Positions 16,252 to 26,724 of a DNA stretch of 64,000 nucleotides are shown in pieces. Position 1 is the stretch's first letter. Every line of letters begins with the position of its first letter. Both the position numbers and the translations under genes were made by a program. The notes under the pieces are model-generated. The model had not been told where the DNA came from and did not search any database. It worked only from the letters and a program-made list of their open reading frames with translations. Origin of the DNA: Maricaulis sp039978735 (lineage in GTDB: Bacteria > Pseudomonadota > Alphaproteobacteria > Caulobacterales > Maricaulaceae); contig NZ_JBDWAS010000035.1 of assembly GCF_039978735.1 (NCBI RefSeq), positions 124,001 through 188,000 of the forward strand, written 5' to 3'.

Positions 16252-17652
16252 ATGCGTAAAAGTTTGTTAGTTTTGGCTACGGCCCTTGCCACGGCGTCCT
16301 GCGCCAGCCTTCCGGCCTACCAGGCCGGGGATGGTCTTCCGGACGCACCGGCGCAATGGGCTGCAGCACCAAGGGATACAGGTGCACAGGCTTCCCAGGA
16401 CTGGGTTGCCGAGCTGGGCGATGCCCGGCTACCAGCACTGATCGACGAGGCCTTCGACGCCAATCCGAGCCTCAACCAGTCCTTCGCCCGCTATCGCGCG
16501 GCGCGGGCTGCGGCACGGATTGCCGGTTCCGATCGCCTGCCTTCGCTGAACGGCGGGATGGACTACACCCGCACCGAGCGCAACACCGGCTCTGGCAGTG
16601 ACAGCTTCTCGCTGGGTCTTTCGACCGCGTGGGAAGCCGATCTGTGGGGCCGGGTCGCCGACGGCGCGAACGCCAGTGCGCTGGACGCCGAAGCGGCCGC
16701 CGACGATGTCCGCGCATCGCAGCTGTCCGTGGCCGGCTTGGTTGCCAAGGGCTGGTTCTCGCTGATCGAGGCGCATCTCCAGACCGAACTGGCTGAACGC
16801 GACCTGGCGACCCGCCAGTCCTCGCTCGACCTGACGGAACGCCGCTTTGCCCGTGGCCTGGTCCGCAGCTCCGACGTGCGCACGGCCCGCTCGGCCCTGG
16901 CATCGTCCGAAGCGGCCCTGGCCTCGCGCCGGCGCGCCGAAGCGGCGGCCTCGCGCAGCCTGGAAGCGCTGCTGGGCCGTTACCCGGCTGCACGCCTCGC
17001 TCCGGAAGGCGACTTCCCGGAACTGGGCCTGGTCGGCGATATCGGTACGCCGGAAGCCCTGCTGACGCGCCGTCCCGACGTGCGCGCCGCCGAGCGCCGC
17101 CTGCAGTCGGCCGGCCTGCGCGCCGATGCCGCCCGCAAGGCGCTCTATCCCAGCCTGTCGCTCAACGGCAGCTCGGGCACGGGCGGAGCCGATGTCGACG
17201 ACATGTTCGATCTGGACTCGCTGGTTTCCAGCCTGACGGCCAACCTGACCGGCCCGATCTTCAATGGCGGCGCCCTGCGCGGCGCCCGCGATCAGGCCCG
17301 GGCCAATGCCGAAGCCCAGCTGGCCAGCTATGTCTCGACCGTGCTGACCGCCTGGCAGGAAGCCGAAAACGCGATCGACGCAGACGCCATCCTGGCCCAG
17401 CGCGTGGACAATCTGCGCCAGGCCTATGAAGAGGCTGCCGAGGCCGAAGATCTCGTGATCCGCCAGTATGCCAGCGGCGTCGCCACGATCTTCGACCTGC
17501 TCAACGCCCAGTCCCGGCGCATCAGCGCCGAAAGCCAGTACATCTCGGCACGCCGCGAGCGCGCGGCCAATCGTGTCGATCTCTATCTCGCCATCGCCGG
17601 CGATTTCTCCGCGGCCCAGTCCGCAGACCCGGCCGCCCCGACAGGAGAATAA
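16252..17652 (+). CDS. NodT-family RND efflux outer-membrane lipoprotein
   Basis: A 466-aa TolC-like outer-membrane factor. The N-terminus MRKSLLVLATALATASCAS is a lipoprotein signal (lipobox TASC). Two repeats of the outer-membrane efflux family follow, with long amphipathic Ala/Glu/Arg-rich helices (NPSLNQSFARYRAARAAARIAG; SRRISAESQYISARRERAANRVDLYLAIAG) and the NGGALRGARDQARANAEAQL turn. ATG 16252 follows GGGGA at a suitable distance; the open frame extends upstream but without a site. It is the first gene of the operon and would form the outer-membrane channel for the adaptor and pump that follow. Confidence 0.93.
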   Translation: MRKSLLVLATALATASCASLPAYQAGDGLPDAPAQWAAAPRDTGAQASQDWVAELGDARLPALIDEAFDANPSLNQSFARYRAARAAARIAGSDRLPSLNGGMDYTRTERNTGSGSDSFSLGLSTAWEADLWGRVADGANASALDAEAAADDVRASQLSVAGLVAKGWFSLIEAHLQTELAERDLATRQSSLDLTERRFARGLVRSSDVRTARSALASSEAALASRRRAEAAASRSLEALLGRYPAARLAPEGDFPELGLVGDIGTPEALLTRRPDVRAAERRLQSAGLRADAARKALYPSLSLNGSSGTGGADVDDMFDLDSLVSSLTANLTGPIFNGGALRGARDQARANAEAQLASYVSTVLTAWQEAENAIDADAILAQRVDNLRQAYEEAAEAEDLVIRQYASGVATIFDLLNAQSRRISAESQYISARRERAANRVDLYLAIAGDFSAAQSADPAAPTGE

Positions 17653-17654
17653 TC

Positions 17655-18926
17655 ATGGGTAAGCTCATCGGACGTTTCGTCATCATCGGCGGTGTTGCCG
17701 TCGTCGGTGTTGCCGTTCTCTTCATGCTGTTCGCAACGCAACCGCAGCCGCAGCGGGCCAATTCGGCGCCGCGGCCGGTCGCCGTTTTTGTCGCGGAAGC
17801 CGAGCGGGGCGAAATTGCCCTCACTGTCGACTCCCAGGGCGAGGCCCAGCCGCGCAACCAGATCAACTTGGTGCCGCAGGTGGCGGGTCGCATCACATTC
17901 GTGAACCCCGACTTCATCGAGGGCGGTTTCTTCGAGGCCGGCGAAACCCTGATCCAGATCGATGATGCCGACTACCGCCTGGCGGTCACCCGGGCCTCTG
18001 CCCAGGTCGCCCAGGCGCAGCAGGCGCTGGCACGCGAACAGGCCGAATCCGAACTGGCCGCAAGCGAGTGGGAAGAACTTGGCGAAGGCCAGGCTTCGGC
18101 CCTGACCCTGCGCGAGCCGCAACTCGCGGAAGCGCGCGCCCAGCTGGCTGCCGCCCAGGCCGCCCTGCAATCGGCCCGTCTGGACCTGCAGCGCACGCAG
18201 ATCTCCGCACCGTTCGCCGGCCGGGTGCGCTCGAAGAATGCCGGTCTCGGCCAGTATGTCTCGCCGGGCACCAATCTGGGTGAGGTCTTTGCGACCGACA
18301 CCGTGATGGTGCGCCTGCCGCTGACCGATCACGACCTGTCCCTGCTGGGCATTCCGGTCGCCTACAACGCGGCCAATGACGAGCGCGGCGGTGTCCCGGT
18401 GGTCCTGTCGGCGACTGTTGCCGGTGGCTATCACGAGTGGGAAGGCCGTATCACGCGCACGGACAGTGCCATCGATCCGCAGACCCGCGTCCTGTACGCC
18501 ATCGCGGAAGTCACCGACCCTTATGGTTCCGGTGCCGATGACGGCGCACCGCTGGCCATCGGCCTGTTCGTCAATGCTGCCATCCAGGGCCGCGAAGTCG
18601 ACAACGCCTACATCATCCCGCGCAACGCCCTGCGCGGCGAGGACAGCGTCTACATCGTCCGCGAGGGCGGCACGCTGGAAATCCACACGGTCGACATCAT
18701 CGACTCCAGCCCGGAACGCGTCATCGTCTCCAGCGGTGTCGAGGCTGGCGATCTGGTTGTGGTCTCGCCGATCCGCGGCGCCAGCACGGGCATGCGCGTA
18801 CACACCTACAATGCCGGTGGCGAACAGCTCGCCGACTACTCGGCCAATTATGAAGAAGCGCCGGAAGGCGAGGAAACCGGCGAAAGCGTTGCCGACGGCG
18901 AAGACGCCGTGGCGAGCGCCGGCTAG
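17655..18926 (+). CDS. RND efflux periplasmic adaptor (membrane fusion protein)
   Basis: A 423-aa adaptor subunit. One N-terminal hydrophobic helix (FVIIGGVAVVGVAVLFMLF) anchors it in the inner membrane. Then come the lipoyl half-motifs (EIALTVDSQGEAQPRNQINLVPQVAGRI and TQISAPFAGRVRSKNAGLGQYVSPG) flanking an alpha-helical hairpin rich in Ala/Gln/Glu, and a beta-barrel region (DTVMVRLPLTDHDL). The C-terminal tail is acidic. It starts 2 bases after the nodT-like stop, with AGGAGAATAATC before ATG. Confidence 0.93.
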   Translation: MGKLIGRFVIIGGVAVVGVAVLFMLFATQPQPQRANSAPRPVAVFVAEAERGEIALTVDSQGEAQPRNQINLVPQVAGRITFVNPDFIEGGFFEAGETLIQIDDADYRLAVTRASAQVAQAQQALAREQAESELAASEWEELGEGQASALTLREPQLAEARAQLAAAQAALQSARLDLQRTQISAPFAGRVRSKNAGLGQYVSPGTNLGEVFATDTVMVRLPLTDHDLSLLGIPVAYNAANDERGGVPVVLSATVAGGYHEWEGRITRTDSAIDPQTRVLYAIAEVTDPYGSGADDGAPLAIGLFVNAAIQGREVDNAYIIPRNALRGEDSVYIVREGGTLEIHTVDIIDSSPERVIVSSGVEAGDLVVVSPIRGASTGMRVHTYNAGGEQLADYSANYEEAPEGEETGESVADGEDAVASAG

Positions 18927-18952
18927 GCCCGAAGGCAGGAGAGGAAGCGGTC

Positions 18953-21900
18953 ATGACCGATCCCAACAAGACACACGACCAGGTGCCCGGGGGCATCGTT
19001 AGCTGGTGGGCACGCAATTCCGTCGCCGCCAACCTCCTGATGATCGTCGCCATCGTCGGCGGTTTCCTGGGCTACAACATGCTCAACCGGGAAGTCTTCC
19101 CGACGGCGTCCTTCAACGGTGCGACCGTGTCGGTCTCTTGGCCCGGCGCATCGCCCCAGGACATCGAAGAGCAGATTGTCGTCCGTATCGAGGAAGCCCT
19201 CGCGGACATGGACGGGATCGAGACCATCACCTCGACCGCCCGTGAAAGCGTCGGCTACGTCAATATCGAAGGCAAGCGCAACGTCGACATCGGCGAGTTC
19301 ATCGACAACATCAAGCTTGAAGTCGACTCGGTGAACAACCTGCCGCCGTCGGCCTACCGTCCGATCGTGTCGCAGTGGCGCAACCAGGAACAGGTCGTCG
19401 GCTTTGCCGTCCATGGCGATATCGACCGCCGCGACCTGCAGGCGATCGGCCGCGAAGTTCGCGACGAGGTCGCCCAATTGCCGGGCGCGTCCATCGTCAA
19501 TCTGTGGGCTTCACGAGGCGAAGAGGTCTCGATCGAGGTCTCCGAAGACAATCTGCGCCGCTACAACCTGTCCTTCGACGAAATCGTGCGGGCCGTGCGG
19601 GCGTCGTCCCTCAACGCATCCGCCGGTACCGTGCGGACCGAGCTGGGTGAATTCGGTCTGACTGCACGTCAGCTGGCCGATACGGCGCCCGAGTTCGAAA
19701 ACATCATCATCCGCCAGACCAGTGCGGGCGGTACGCTGCGCATCGATGACGTCGCCCGGGTCACCGACGGCTTCGTCGACAGCAATATGGAAGCCACCTA
19801 CAACGGCGAGACCATGGTGCTGATCGTGGTCGAGCAATCGCCGGGCATCGACGTGGTCGACACTGCCGCCGCGGTCCATGACTTCATCGAACGCAAGCAG
19901 GCCGAACTGCCCGAAGGCGTCAGCATCTCGCTGTGGTGGGACAATTCGGAAATGTACTCCGACCGCATGGAGACGATTTCGAGCTCCGCACTGTTCGGTG
20001 GCATCCTGGTCCTGATCACCCTCTTCCTCTTCCTGCGTCCCATCGTGGCCGTGTGGGTGACGGTCGGCATCTTCACCGCCTTCGGCGGCGCCTTCCTCAT
20101 CCTGCCGATGATGGGCGTGTCGCTGAACATGCTGTCGCTGTTCGCCTTCCTGATCGTGATCGGGATCGTGGTCGACGACGCCATCGTGGTCGGGGAAAAC
20201 ATTCACGACCGGGTCGAACGCGGTGAGCCGGGCCTGACGGCGTCGATCATCGGAACACAGATGGTGGCCAAGCCGGTCATCTTCGCGGTCATCACGACGA
20301 TCATGATGTTCTCGCCCTGGATGCTGCTGACCGGTCCGGAAGTGCAGTTCACGCGGCAGATCTCGCTGGTCGTGATTGCTGCCCTCGCCTTCTCGCTGGT
20401 CGAGTCCCTGCTGATCCTGCCGGCCCACCTCTCGCACATGAAACCGCAGTCGGAGAAAGGCCTCTTCGGCCCGCTGATCAAGTTCCAGCGGTCGATCGCA
20501 AACTCGCTGATCTGGTTTGCCCGCAATATCTACCGGCCGGCCGCCAAGCTGGCGATCCGCAACCGGTATGCGACGCTGGTCGGCTTCCTGATGATCTTCA
20601 TGGTCTCCATCGCCCTGCTGATGACGAACCGCGTCGGTTCCGTCTTCATGCCGCAGATCGAGAACGAGACGATCCAGGTCAACATCCAGCTGGCCGAAGG
20701 CACGCCCTGGAACCGGACCGAGCAGGTCCGCCAGCAGCTGGACGACGCCCAGGCTGAAGCCCTGGAGTATTATCGTCAGGAATATCCAGGCGAAAACGAC
20801 ATGATTGAAAGCCGCTCCACCATCGCGTCCGATGGCCGGGTGCGCGCCTGGATCGAACTGGCTGTGCCGGCGGAACGCCCGGGCCATCTGCCCACGGCCG
20901 ATGTCGCGCAGCAGATCCGCGACTTCCTGGGTCCGATCCCGGATGCCGAGGAAGTGCGTCTGGACTCCACCATCAATGATGGCGGCAGCCGCATGACCTT
21001 CGCCCTGTCCCACCCGGACCTGGCGACCCTGCGTGAAGCGGCGGATGCCCTGAAAGAGCAGCTGCGCAGCTACGACACACTCTATGACGTGGTCGACAGC
21101 CTGCAGACCTCGACCGAGGAATTGCAGTTCAGCCTGCGCCCGAACGCCCAGACCCTGGGTCTGACCCTGCAGGACGTTACGCGCCAGGTACGCCAGTCCT
21201 TCTACGGTGAAGAAGCCCAGCGCCTGCCGCGTGACGGTCAGGATGTGCGGGTGATGATCCGTATGGACGAAGCGTCCCGCCGTTCGCTGGACACGCTGCA
21301 GGAAATCCGCATCCGCACCAGCGACGGCCGCGAAGTGCCGCTGTCCTCGATCGCCGAGGCGCATTTCGCACCGGGTCTGAACCGGATCAACCGCCGCAAT
21401 GGCATGCGCACCGTCACGGTGTCGGCCGAGCTGTCCGATCCGGCGGCACGCGGCGACATCAACCAGAGCCTGAACGAGGACTTCTTCCCGACCTTCGACG
21501 CGCAATTCCCCAGCCTGTCGCGGGACGAGATCGGCCAGGCCGAAGGCGAACGCGAATTCGTGGCCGAGCTGATCAACCTGCTCATCCTGGCCCTGGGTTC
21601 GATGTACATCCTGCTGGCCGTGGCCTTCCGGTCCTACTTCCAGCCGCTGGCCATCATGGTGGCAATCCCGTTCGCCCTGACCGGCGCGATCTTCGGACAC
21701 TTCCTGTTCGGGATGCCGATCGCCCTGTTCTCCTACTTCGGCGTCGGGGCAGCCGCAGGGGTCGTGATCAACGACAACCTGGTGCTGCTGGACTTCGTGA
21801 ACCGCCTGCGGGCCAACGGCGTGGGCGCCTTCCAGGCCCTGGTCGATGCCGGCGTGCAGCGCTTCCGTCCGATCCTGCTGACCTCGGTAACCACCTTCCT

Positions 21901-22168
21901 GGGCATCTTCCCCATGATGGCGGAAACCTCGACCCAGGCGGAATTCCTCAAGCCGATGGTCGTGGCACTGGGCTTCGCAGTCGTGTTCGCGCTGTTCCTG
22001 ACCCTGCTGCTGGTTCCGGCCATGTATGCAATCGGGGTCGATATCGCCCGCCTGTTCCGCGCCATGTGGACGGGCGAGCGCCAGCCGCGGTTCGGCGAGC
22101 ATTATACCGACACCGACTTCGCGCACGGCGAGCTTCCGGGACATCTGGAAGAAACGCCTGCCGAATAG
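18953..22168 (+). CDS. RND-family efflux permease
   Basis: A 1071-aa inner-membrane pump of the resistance-nodulation-division superfamily. The N-terminal helix (SVAANLLMIVAIVGGFLGYNML) precedes the porter domain with the landmark FPTASFNGATVSVSWPGASPQDIEEQI. The central proton-relay helix is recognisable (LFAFLIVIGIVVDDAIVVGENI), and the second half repeats it (VGAAAGVVINDNLVLLDFVNRLR). The short N-terminus and the residues after helix 4 resemble the HAE/AcrB-like group common in marine bacteria. Drug specificity cannot be inferred. It is the last gene of the operon. Confidence 0.95.
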   Translation: MTDPNKTHDQVPGGIVSWWARNSVAANLLMIVAIVGGFLGYNMLNREVFPTASFNGATVSVSWPGASPQDIEEQIVVRIEEALADMDGIETITSTARESVGYVNIEGKRNVDIGEFIDNIKLEVDSVNNLPPSAYRPIVSQWRNQEQVVGFAVHGDIDRRDLQAIGREVRDEVAQLPGASIVNLWASRGEEVSIEVSEDNLRRYNLSFDEIVRAVRASSLNASAGTVRTELGEFGLTARQLADTAPEFENIIIRQTSAGGTLRIDDVARVTDGFVDSNMEATYNGETMVLIVVEQSPGIDVVDTAAAVHDFIERKQAELPEGVSISLWWDNSEMYSDRMETISSSALFGGILVLITLFLFLRPIVAVWVTVGIFTAFGGAFLILPMMGVSLNMLSLFAFLIVIGIVVDDAIVVGENIHDRVERGEPGLTASIIGTQMVAKPVIFAVITTIMMFSPWMLLTGPEVQFTRQISLVVIAALAFSLVESLLILPAHLSHMKPQSEKGLFGPLIKFQRSIANSLIWFARNIYRPAAKLAIRNRYATLVGFLMIFMVSIALLMTNRVGSVFMPQIENETIQVNIQLAEGTPWNRTEQVRQQLDDAQAEALEYYRQEYPGENDMIESRSTIASDGRVRAWIELAVPAERPGHLPTADVAQQIRDFLGPIPDAEEVRLDSTINDGGSRMTFALSHPDLATLREAADALKEQLRSYDTLYDVVDSLQTSTEELQFSLRPNAQTLGLTLQDVTRQVRQSFYGEEAQRLPRDGQDVRVMIRMDEASRRSLDTLQEIRIRTSDGREVPLSSIAEAHFAPGLNRINRRNGMRTVTVSAELSDPAARGDINQSLNEDFFPTFDAQFPSLSRDEIGQAEGEREFVAELINLLILALGSMYILLAVAFRSYFQPLAIMVAIPFALTGAIFGHFLFGMPIALFSYFGVGAAAGVVINDNLVLLDFVNRLRANGVGAFQALVDAGVQRFRPILLTSVTTFLGIFPMMAETSTQAEFLKPMVVALGFAVVFALFLTLLLVPAMYAIGVDIARLFRAMWTGERQPRFGEHYTDTDFAHGELPGHLEETPAE

Positions 22169-22268
22169 GCCTCGGACAACACATCCGCTCAATAGCCAAG
22201 TCTCGCCCCGCGTTGTACACAACGTGGGGCGAAACATTTTCGCGAAGCGTATTTTGGGGATGCATCCT

Positions 22269-24332
22269 ATGAAGAAGCTGCTGCTTTGCACCACGGTGCT
22301 GGCGCTGGTCGCCGCCTGTGGCCAGACCGATACTGCACAACCGGAACACTCTGCTGCCGTCACGCAACCGGCCGGACAGCCCGAGATCGGCGAATGGGGT
22401 TTCGATCTCGCGGGCATGAACACCGAGATCGATGCCGGCGACGATTTCTACCAGTATGCCAACGGCACCTGGCTGGACGAGGCCGAGATCCCCGCCGACC
22501 GCCCCGACTACGGCATGTTCACAGAGCTTGCGCTGGAAGCGGAAGTGCACGTGCAGGAAATCATCACCGAGCTGGCAGCCCGTGAGGCTGCAGACGGCAC
22601 GGTCGAGCAGAAGGTCGGCGACCTTTACGGCTCCTGGATGGACACGGCGGCAATCGAGGAACGCGGCCTGGCCCCGGCCCAGCCCTATCTCGACGAGATT
22701 GCTGCAGCGGCCAGCCATGACGATATCAACGCGCTGTTCGCGACGATCCATCATCAAAGCCCGTTCGGCGTCGGCATCATCCCCGATCCGGCCGACACCA
22801 CGCGCTACACCGTCTTTGTCGGTCAGAGCGGCCTCGGCCTGCCGGATCGCGACTATTACCTGGAAGACGAGAACGCAGAATATCGTGACGCGTATCGCGC
22901 CTTCATCGCGGAGATGTTCGCCCTCGCGGGGATCGAGGACGGTGAAGCCAAGGCCGATGCGATCCTGGCCCTGGAAACGCGCCTCGCCGAAGTTCACTGG
23001 ACCCAGGCCGACAGCCGCGACATCCAGAAGATCTACAATCCCATGCCGATCGACCAGCTCGACGCGCTGGCACCGCAGTTCGGCTTTCCGCAGGCGATGG
23101 CCCAGCTCGGCCTGGACGGCGTTGCCACCTATCTGGTCGCCCAGCCGAGCGCCATCGAGGGCGCCGGTGCGATTTTCGAGGAAACGCCGGTCGACGTGTG
23201 GAAGGACTACATGACCTTCCACTTCCTGCGATCCAATGCGGCCCAGCTCCCGGCAGCCTTCGACCAGGCCAGCTTCAACATGTATGGCGCGGTCCTGAAC
23301 GGCACCGAAGAACAGCGCCCGCGCGATCGCCGCGGTGTGAACCTCGTCGGTGGCCAGCTGGGCGAGGCCGTCGGCCAGATCTATGTCGAGCGCCACTTCC
23401 CGCCCTCGTCCAAGGACGCGATGGAAGAGCTGGTCGCGAACCTGACGGCCGCCTTCGAAGAGCGCCTGCAGTCGCTGGAATGGATGGACGACGAGACCCG
23501 CGCCAACGCGCTGACCAAGCTGTCCACCTTCGAGCCGCGCATCGGTTATCCGGACGAGTGGCAGGACTATTCCGCGCTGGAAATCCGCGCCGACGACATC
23601 TTCGGCAATATCGTGCGCCTGCGCGAGTTCGGCTGGAACGAGCAGGTCGAGGATCTCGACGGTCCGGTGGACCGGGGCGAATGGCCCTACCCGCCGCAGA
23701 CGGTGAACGCGTCCTACAACCCGCTGATGAACCAGATCACTTTCCCGGCCGGCATCCTGCAGCCGCCCTTCTTCGACCCGCACGCTGACGCTGCGGTCAA
23801 TTATGGCGGTATCGGCGCGGTGATCGGTCACGAGATCGGCCACGGTTTTGACGACCAGGGCCGCCGCTTCGACGAGACCGGCGCGATCCGCGACTGGTGG
23901 ACCAGCGAGACGAATGAGCGTTTCGAGGAACGCGCCGACCGGCTTGGCGCCCAGTATGACGGCTACTCACCCGTCGAGGGCCGTTTCGTGAACGGCACTT
24001 TCACCATGGGCGAGAATATCGGCGATCTGGGCGGCCTGCAGATGGCCTACACCGCCTATCACCGCCATCTCGACGCCTGCTGCAATGGCGAGGCCCCGGT
24101 GATCGACGGCTTTACCGGCGACCAGCGCTTCTTCCTGGCCTGGGCCCAGGTGTGGCGGCGTCTCTATCGCGAGGACAATCTCATCTCGCGCCTGACCACC
24201 GACCCGCACAGCCCGTCTCAATACCGCACCAACGGCGTCGTGCGGAATCTCGATGCCTGGTACGCGGCCTTCGGCGTGACCGAAGAGGACGACCTCTATC
24301 TTCCGCCCGAGGAACGCGTTTCCATCTGGTAG
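22269..24332 (+). CDS. M13-family metallopeptidase, lipoprotein (first of three)
   Basis: A 687-aa neprilysin/PepO-like zinc endopeptidase. The N-terminus MKKLLLCTTVLALVAACGQ is a lipoprotein signal. The M13 N-terminal domain begins near DAGDDFYQYANGTWLDEAEIP. The catalytic zinc motif HEIGH is at residues 521-525 (VIGHEIGHGFDDQG) and the third-ligand motif ENIGD at 582-586; the protein ends EERVSIW. I chose ATG 22269 (GGGGA 8 bases upstream); upstream ATG 22260 abuts the site. Such enzymes cleave oligopeptides in the envelope. It is the most divergent of three adjacent paralogues. Confidence 0.93.
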   Translation: MKKLLLCTTVLALVAACGQTDTAQPEHSAAVTQPAGQPEIGEWGFDLAGMNTEIDAGDDFYQYANGTWLDEAEIPADRPDYGMFTELALEAEVHVQEIITELAAREAADGTVEQKVGDLYGSWMDTAAIEERGLAPAQPYLDEIAAAASHDDINALFATIHHQSPFGVGIIPDPADTTRYTVFVGQSGLGLPDRDYYLEDENAEYRDAYRAFIAEMFALAGIEDGEAKADAILALETRLAEVHWTQADSRDIQKIYNPMPIDQLDALAPQFGFPQAMAQLGLDGVATYLVAQPSAIEGAGAIFEETPVDVWKDYMTFHFLRSNAAQLPAAFDQASFNMYGAVLNGTEEQRPRDRRGVNLVGGQLGEAVGQIYVERHFPPSSKDAMEELVANLTAAFEERLQSLEWMDDETRANALTKLSTFEPRIGYPDEWQDYSALEIRADDIFGNIVRLREFGWNEQVEDLDGPVDRGEWPYPPQTVNASYNPLMNQITFPAGILQPPFFDPHADAAVNYGGIGAVIGHEIGHGFDDQGRRFDETGAIRDWWTSETNERFEERADRLGAQYDGYSPVEGRFVNGTFTMGENIGDLGGLQMAYTAYHRHLDACCNGEAPVIDGFTGDQRFFLAWAQVWRRLYREDNLISRLTTDPHSPSQYRTNGVVRNLDAWYAAFGVTEEDDLYLPPEERVSIW

Positions 24333-24340
24333 ATGACTGA

Positions 24341-24372
24341 CGGCCCGGCTTCCCAAGCCGGGCCGCTTTTCC
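24341..24372 (+). terminator. Intrinsic terminator after the first M13 gene
   Basis: CGGCCCGGCTT (24341-24351) pairs with AAGCCGGGCCG (24355-24365) across a 3-base loop, followed by CTTTTCCTT. Confidence 0.85.
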
Positions 24373-24476
24373 TTGCGCATTTGCCGGAAAACGCAGGCTG
24401 AGCCTTTGCGGCCCGGGCGTCCCGCCCTAGTGTTTCCGGCAAGTTTCATGAATCAGACCGATTGGGGAGTGTCACC

Positions 24477-26585
24477 ATGAAGAAACTGCTTCTGGGCACG
24501 GCGTGCCTTGCTCTGCTCGCCGCCTGCCAGCCGGCAAGCGAACAGCCGGAAGACGAAACGCCGGCGGCCGAAACCGGCGCAACCGGCGAGCGCCATGACG
24601 CCGCGACAGAAACCGCGAGCAATGAGCATGCTCCGGAACTGGGCGACTGGGGCGTCGAGACCCAGCACATCTCCGACACGGTCGATCCGGGCGACGACTT
24701 CTTCCGCTACGTCAATGAAGGCTGGCTCGACACGACCGAGATCCCGGCCGGCTTCTCGAATTTCGGCTCCTTCACCGAACTCTATCTGCGGTCCGAAGAT
24801 CGGATTGAGGGCATCATCCTGGAATCCGCCGAAAGCGACGCCGCCGATGGCACCCTGCCGCAGCAAGTGGGCGACCTCTACGCCTCCTACATGGACACCG
24901 ACCGTCTGGAAGAGCTGGGTCTCGACCCGGCCCGTCCCGGCCTCGAGCGCATCGCGGCGGCCCAGTCGCATGACGACATCGCCAGCCTGATGGGCGCGCC
25001 GGGCACCCAGTCGATCTTCGGGGCCTATGTCGGCCGCGACCCGGGCAATCCCCAGCGCTATGTCGTCTCGGTGAGCCAGGGCGGCCTCGGCCTGCCGGAT
25101 CGCGACTACTATCTGGAAGACACCGAACGCTTCGAGACCTATCGCGAAGCCTATCTGGAATACATCGCCGACGTGTTCGAGATGATCGGCATGGACAATG
25201 GCGCCGAGCGGGCCCAGGCGATCCTCGATCTGGAAACCGCACTGGCGGAAATCCACTGGACGCGCGCCGAGAGCCGCGACCGCGTGGCGACTTATAATCT
25301 GATGTCCGCCGAGGATGTCAGCGGTTACGCCGCCGGCTTCCCCTGGGAAACCTTCTTCTCGGCCCTCGACTTTGCCGACCAGGAAGAGTTCGTGGTGCGC
25401 CAGAACACGGCGATCCAGTCGCAAGCCCAGCTGTTCAGCGAGATCCCGGTCGAGACCTGGAAGGACTATCTCGCCTTCCACTGGATGGAGAGCCATCGCG
25501 ACCAGCTGACGCAAGCCTTCTACGACCGCTCCTTCGACTTCTATGGCCGCACGCTGAACGGCACGGAAGAGCCGCGCCCGCGCGACCGCCGGGCGATCCA
25601 GTTCGTCAACGGCAATCTGGGTCAGGCCATCGGCCAGATCTATGTCGAGCGCTACTTCCCGCCGGAATACAAGGAGCAGATGGACGAGCTGGTCGGCTAT
25701 CTGCGCGCCGCCCTGCGCGAGCGCATCGAGACGCTGGAATGGATGGACGACGAAACCCGCGTCGAAGCCTTCGACAAGCTGGACAAATTCCTGCCGAAGA
25801 TCGGCTATCCCGATGTCTGGCCCGACTATTCCAGCATCGAGATCCGTGAAGGCGATCTGTGGGGCAATAATGAGCGGATCAATGCCTGGTTCCGTGCCGA
25901 CAGCCGCGACCGGCTGCGCGGCCCGATCCGGGACTGGGAATGGTTCATGTCGCCGCAGACGGTGAATGCCTACTATTCCTCGACCTCCAACGAGATCGTC
26001 TTCCCGGCCGCCATCCTGCAGGGCCCGTTCTTCGACCCCTATGCAGACCCGGCCGTGAATTTCGGCGGTATCGGTGCCGTGATCGGCCACGAAATGGGTC
26101 ATGGCTTCGACGATCAGGGCAGCCAGTCCGACGGTGACGGCGTGCTGCGCAACTGGTGGACCGACACCTCGCGTCAGCAGTTCGATGCCCGCACCGACCA
26201 GATCGTGGCGCAGTACGAGCAGTTCTCGCCGGTCGAGGGCATGACTGTCGACGGCCGCCTGACGCTCGGTGAGAATATCGGCGATATCGGCGGCCTCTCG
26301 ATGGCTTACCGGGCCTTCCAGCTCTACGCCGCGGACCATGAAGTCCCGGCCGAGCTGGACGGTTTCAGCCAGGACCAGCGCTTCTTCCTGGCCTGGGGCC
26401 AGGTGTGGCGCCGGCTCTACACCGAGGACGCCCTGGTCTCACGCCTGACCACCGACCCGCACAGCCCGTCGCAATATCGCGTCAATGGCGTCGTGCGGAA
26501 TATGGACGTCTGGTACGAAGCCTTCGGCGTGACCGAGGATGACGACCTCTACCTGCCGCCGGAAGAGCGCGTCTCCATCTGGTAG
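24477..26585 (+). CDS. M13-family metallopeptidase, lipoprotein (second of three)
   Basis: A 702-aa M13 peptidase with lipoprotein signal MKKLLLGTACLALLAACQP and a Glu/Ala-rich spacer before the catalytic domain. Zinc motif HEMGH is at residues 538-542 and ENIGD at 599-603. It is much closer to the third copy than to the first (shared GWLDTTEIPAGFS-like and ATYNLMS-like segments, and a near-identical central block RDRRAIQFVNGNLGQAIGQI). GGGGAG lies 8 bases before ATG 24477. It probably works with its neighbours in envelope peptide breakdown. Confidence 0.93.
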   Translation: MKKLLLGTACLALLAACQPASEQPEDETPAAETGATGERHDAATETASNEHAPELGDWGVETQHISDTVDPGDDFFRYVNEGWLDTTEIPAGFSNFGSFTELYLRSEDRIEGIILESAESDAADGTLPQQVGDLYASYMDTDRLEELGLDPARPGLERIAAAQSHDDIASLMGAPGTQSIFGAYVGRDPGNPQRYVVSVSQGGLGLPDRDYYLEDTERFETYREAYLEYIADVFEMIGMDNGAERAQAILDLETALAEIHWTRAESRDRVATYNLMSAEDVSGYAAGFPWETFFSALDFADQEEFVVRQNTAIQSQAQLFSEIPVETWKDYLAFHWMESHRDQLTQAFYDRSFDFYGRTLNGTEEPRPRDRRAIQFVNGNLGQAIGQIYVERYFPPEYKEQMDELVGYLRAALRERIETLEWMDDETRVEAFDKLDKFLPKIGYPDVWPDYSSIEIREGDLWGNNERINAWFRADSRDRLRGPIRDWEWFMSPQTVNAYYSSTSNEIVFPAAILQGPFFDPYADPAVNFGGIGAVIGHEMGHGFDDQGSQSDGDGVLRNWWTDTSRQQFDARTDQIVAQYEQFSPVEGMTVDGRLTLGENIGDIGGLSMAYRAFQLYAADHEVPAELDGFSQDQRFFLAWGQVWRRLYTEDALVSRLTTDPHSPSQYRVNGVVRNMDVWYEAFGVTEDDDLYLPPEERVSIW

Positions 26586-26607
26586 GCAAACCTTCTCTTG
26601 CAGGATC

Positions 26608-26635
26608 AGGCCCGGTCGCAAGACCGGGCCTTTTT
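26608..26635 (+). terminator. Intrinsic terminator after the second M13 gene
   Basis: AGGCCCGGTC (26608-26617) pairs with GACCGGGCCT (26622-26631) across a 4-base loop and runs into TTTT. Confidence 0.9.
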
Positions 26636-26724
26636 CTTGCTGAACCGTAAGGAAATCCCCACACAGCCGACGGGCTTTGCCCGGCATCTTCCCCATGCTG
26701 TCTAGTTTCAAATGGGGAAAATCC

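Noticed and set aside
19511..22423. A 970-codon minus-strand frame opposite the RND pump and the first M13 gene
   Set aside because: It is the antisense shadow of a GC-rich gene; His/Asp/Arg/Gln-rich composition, no ribosome site and no recognisable domain.
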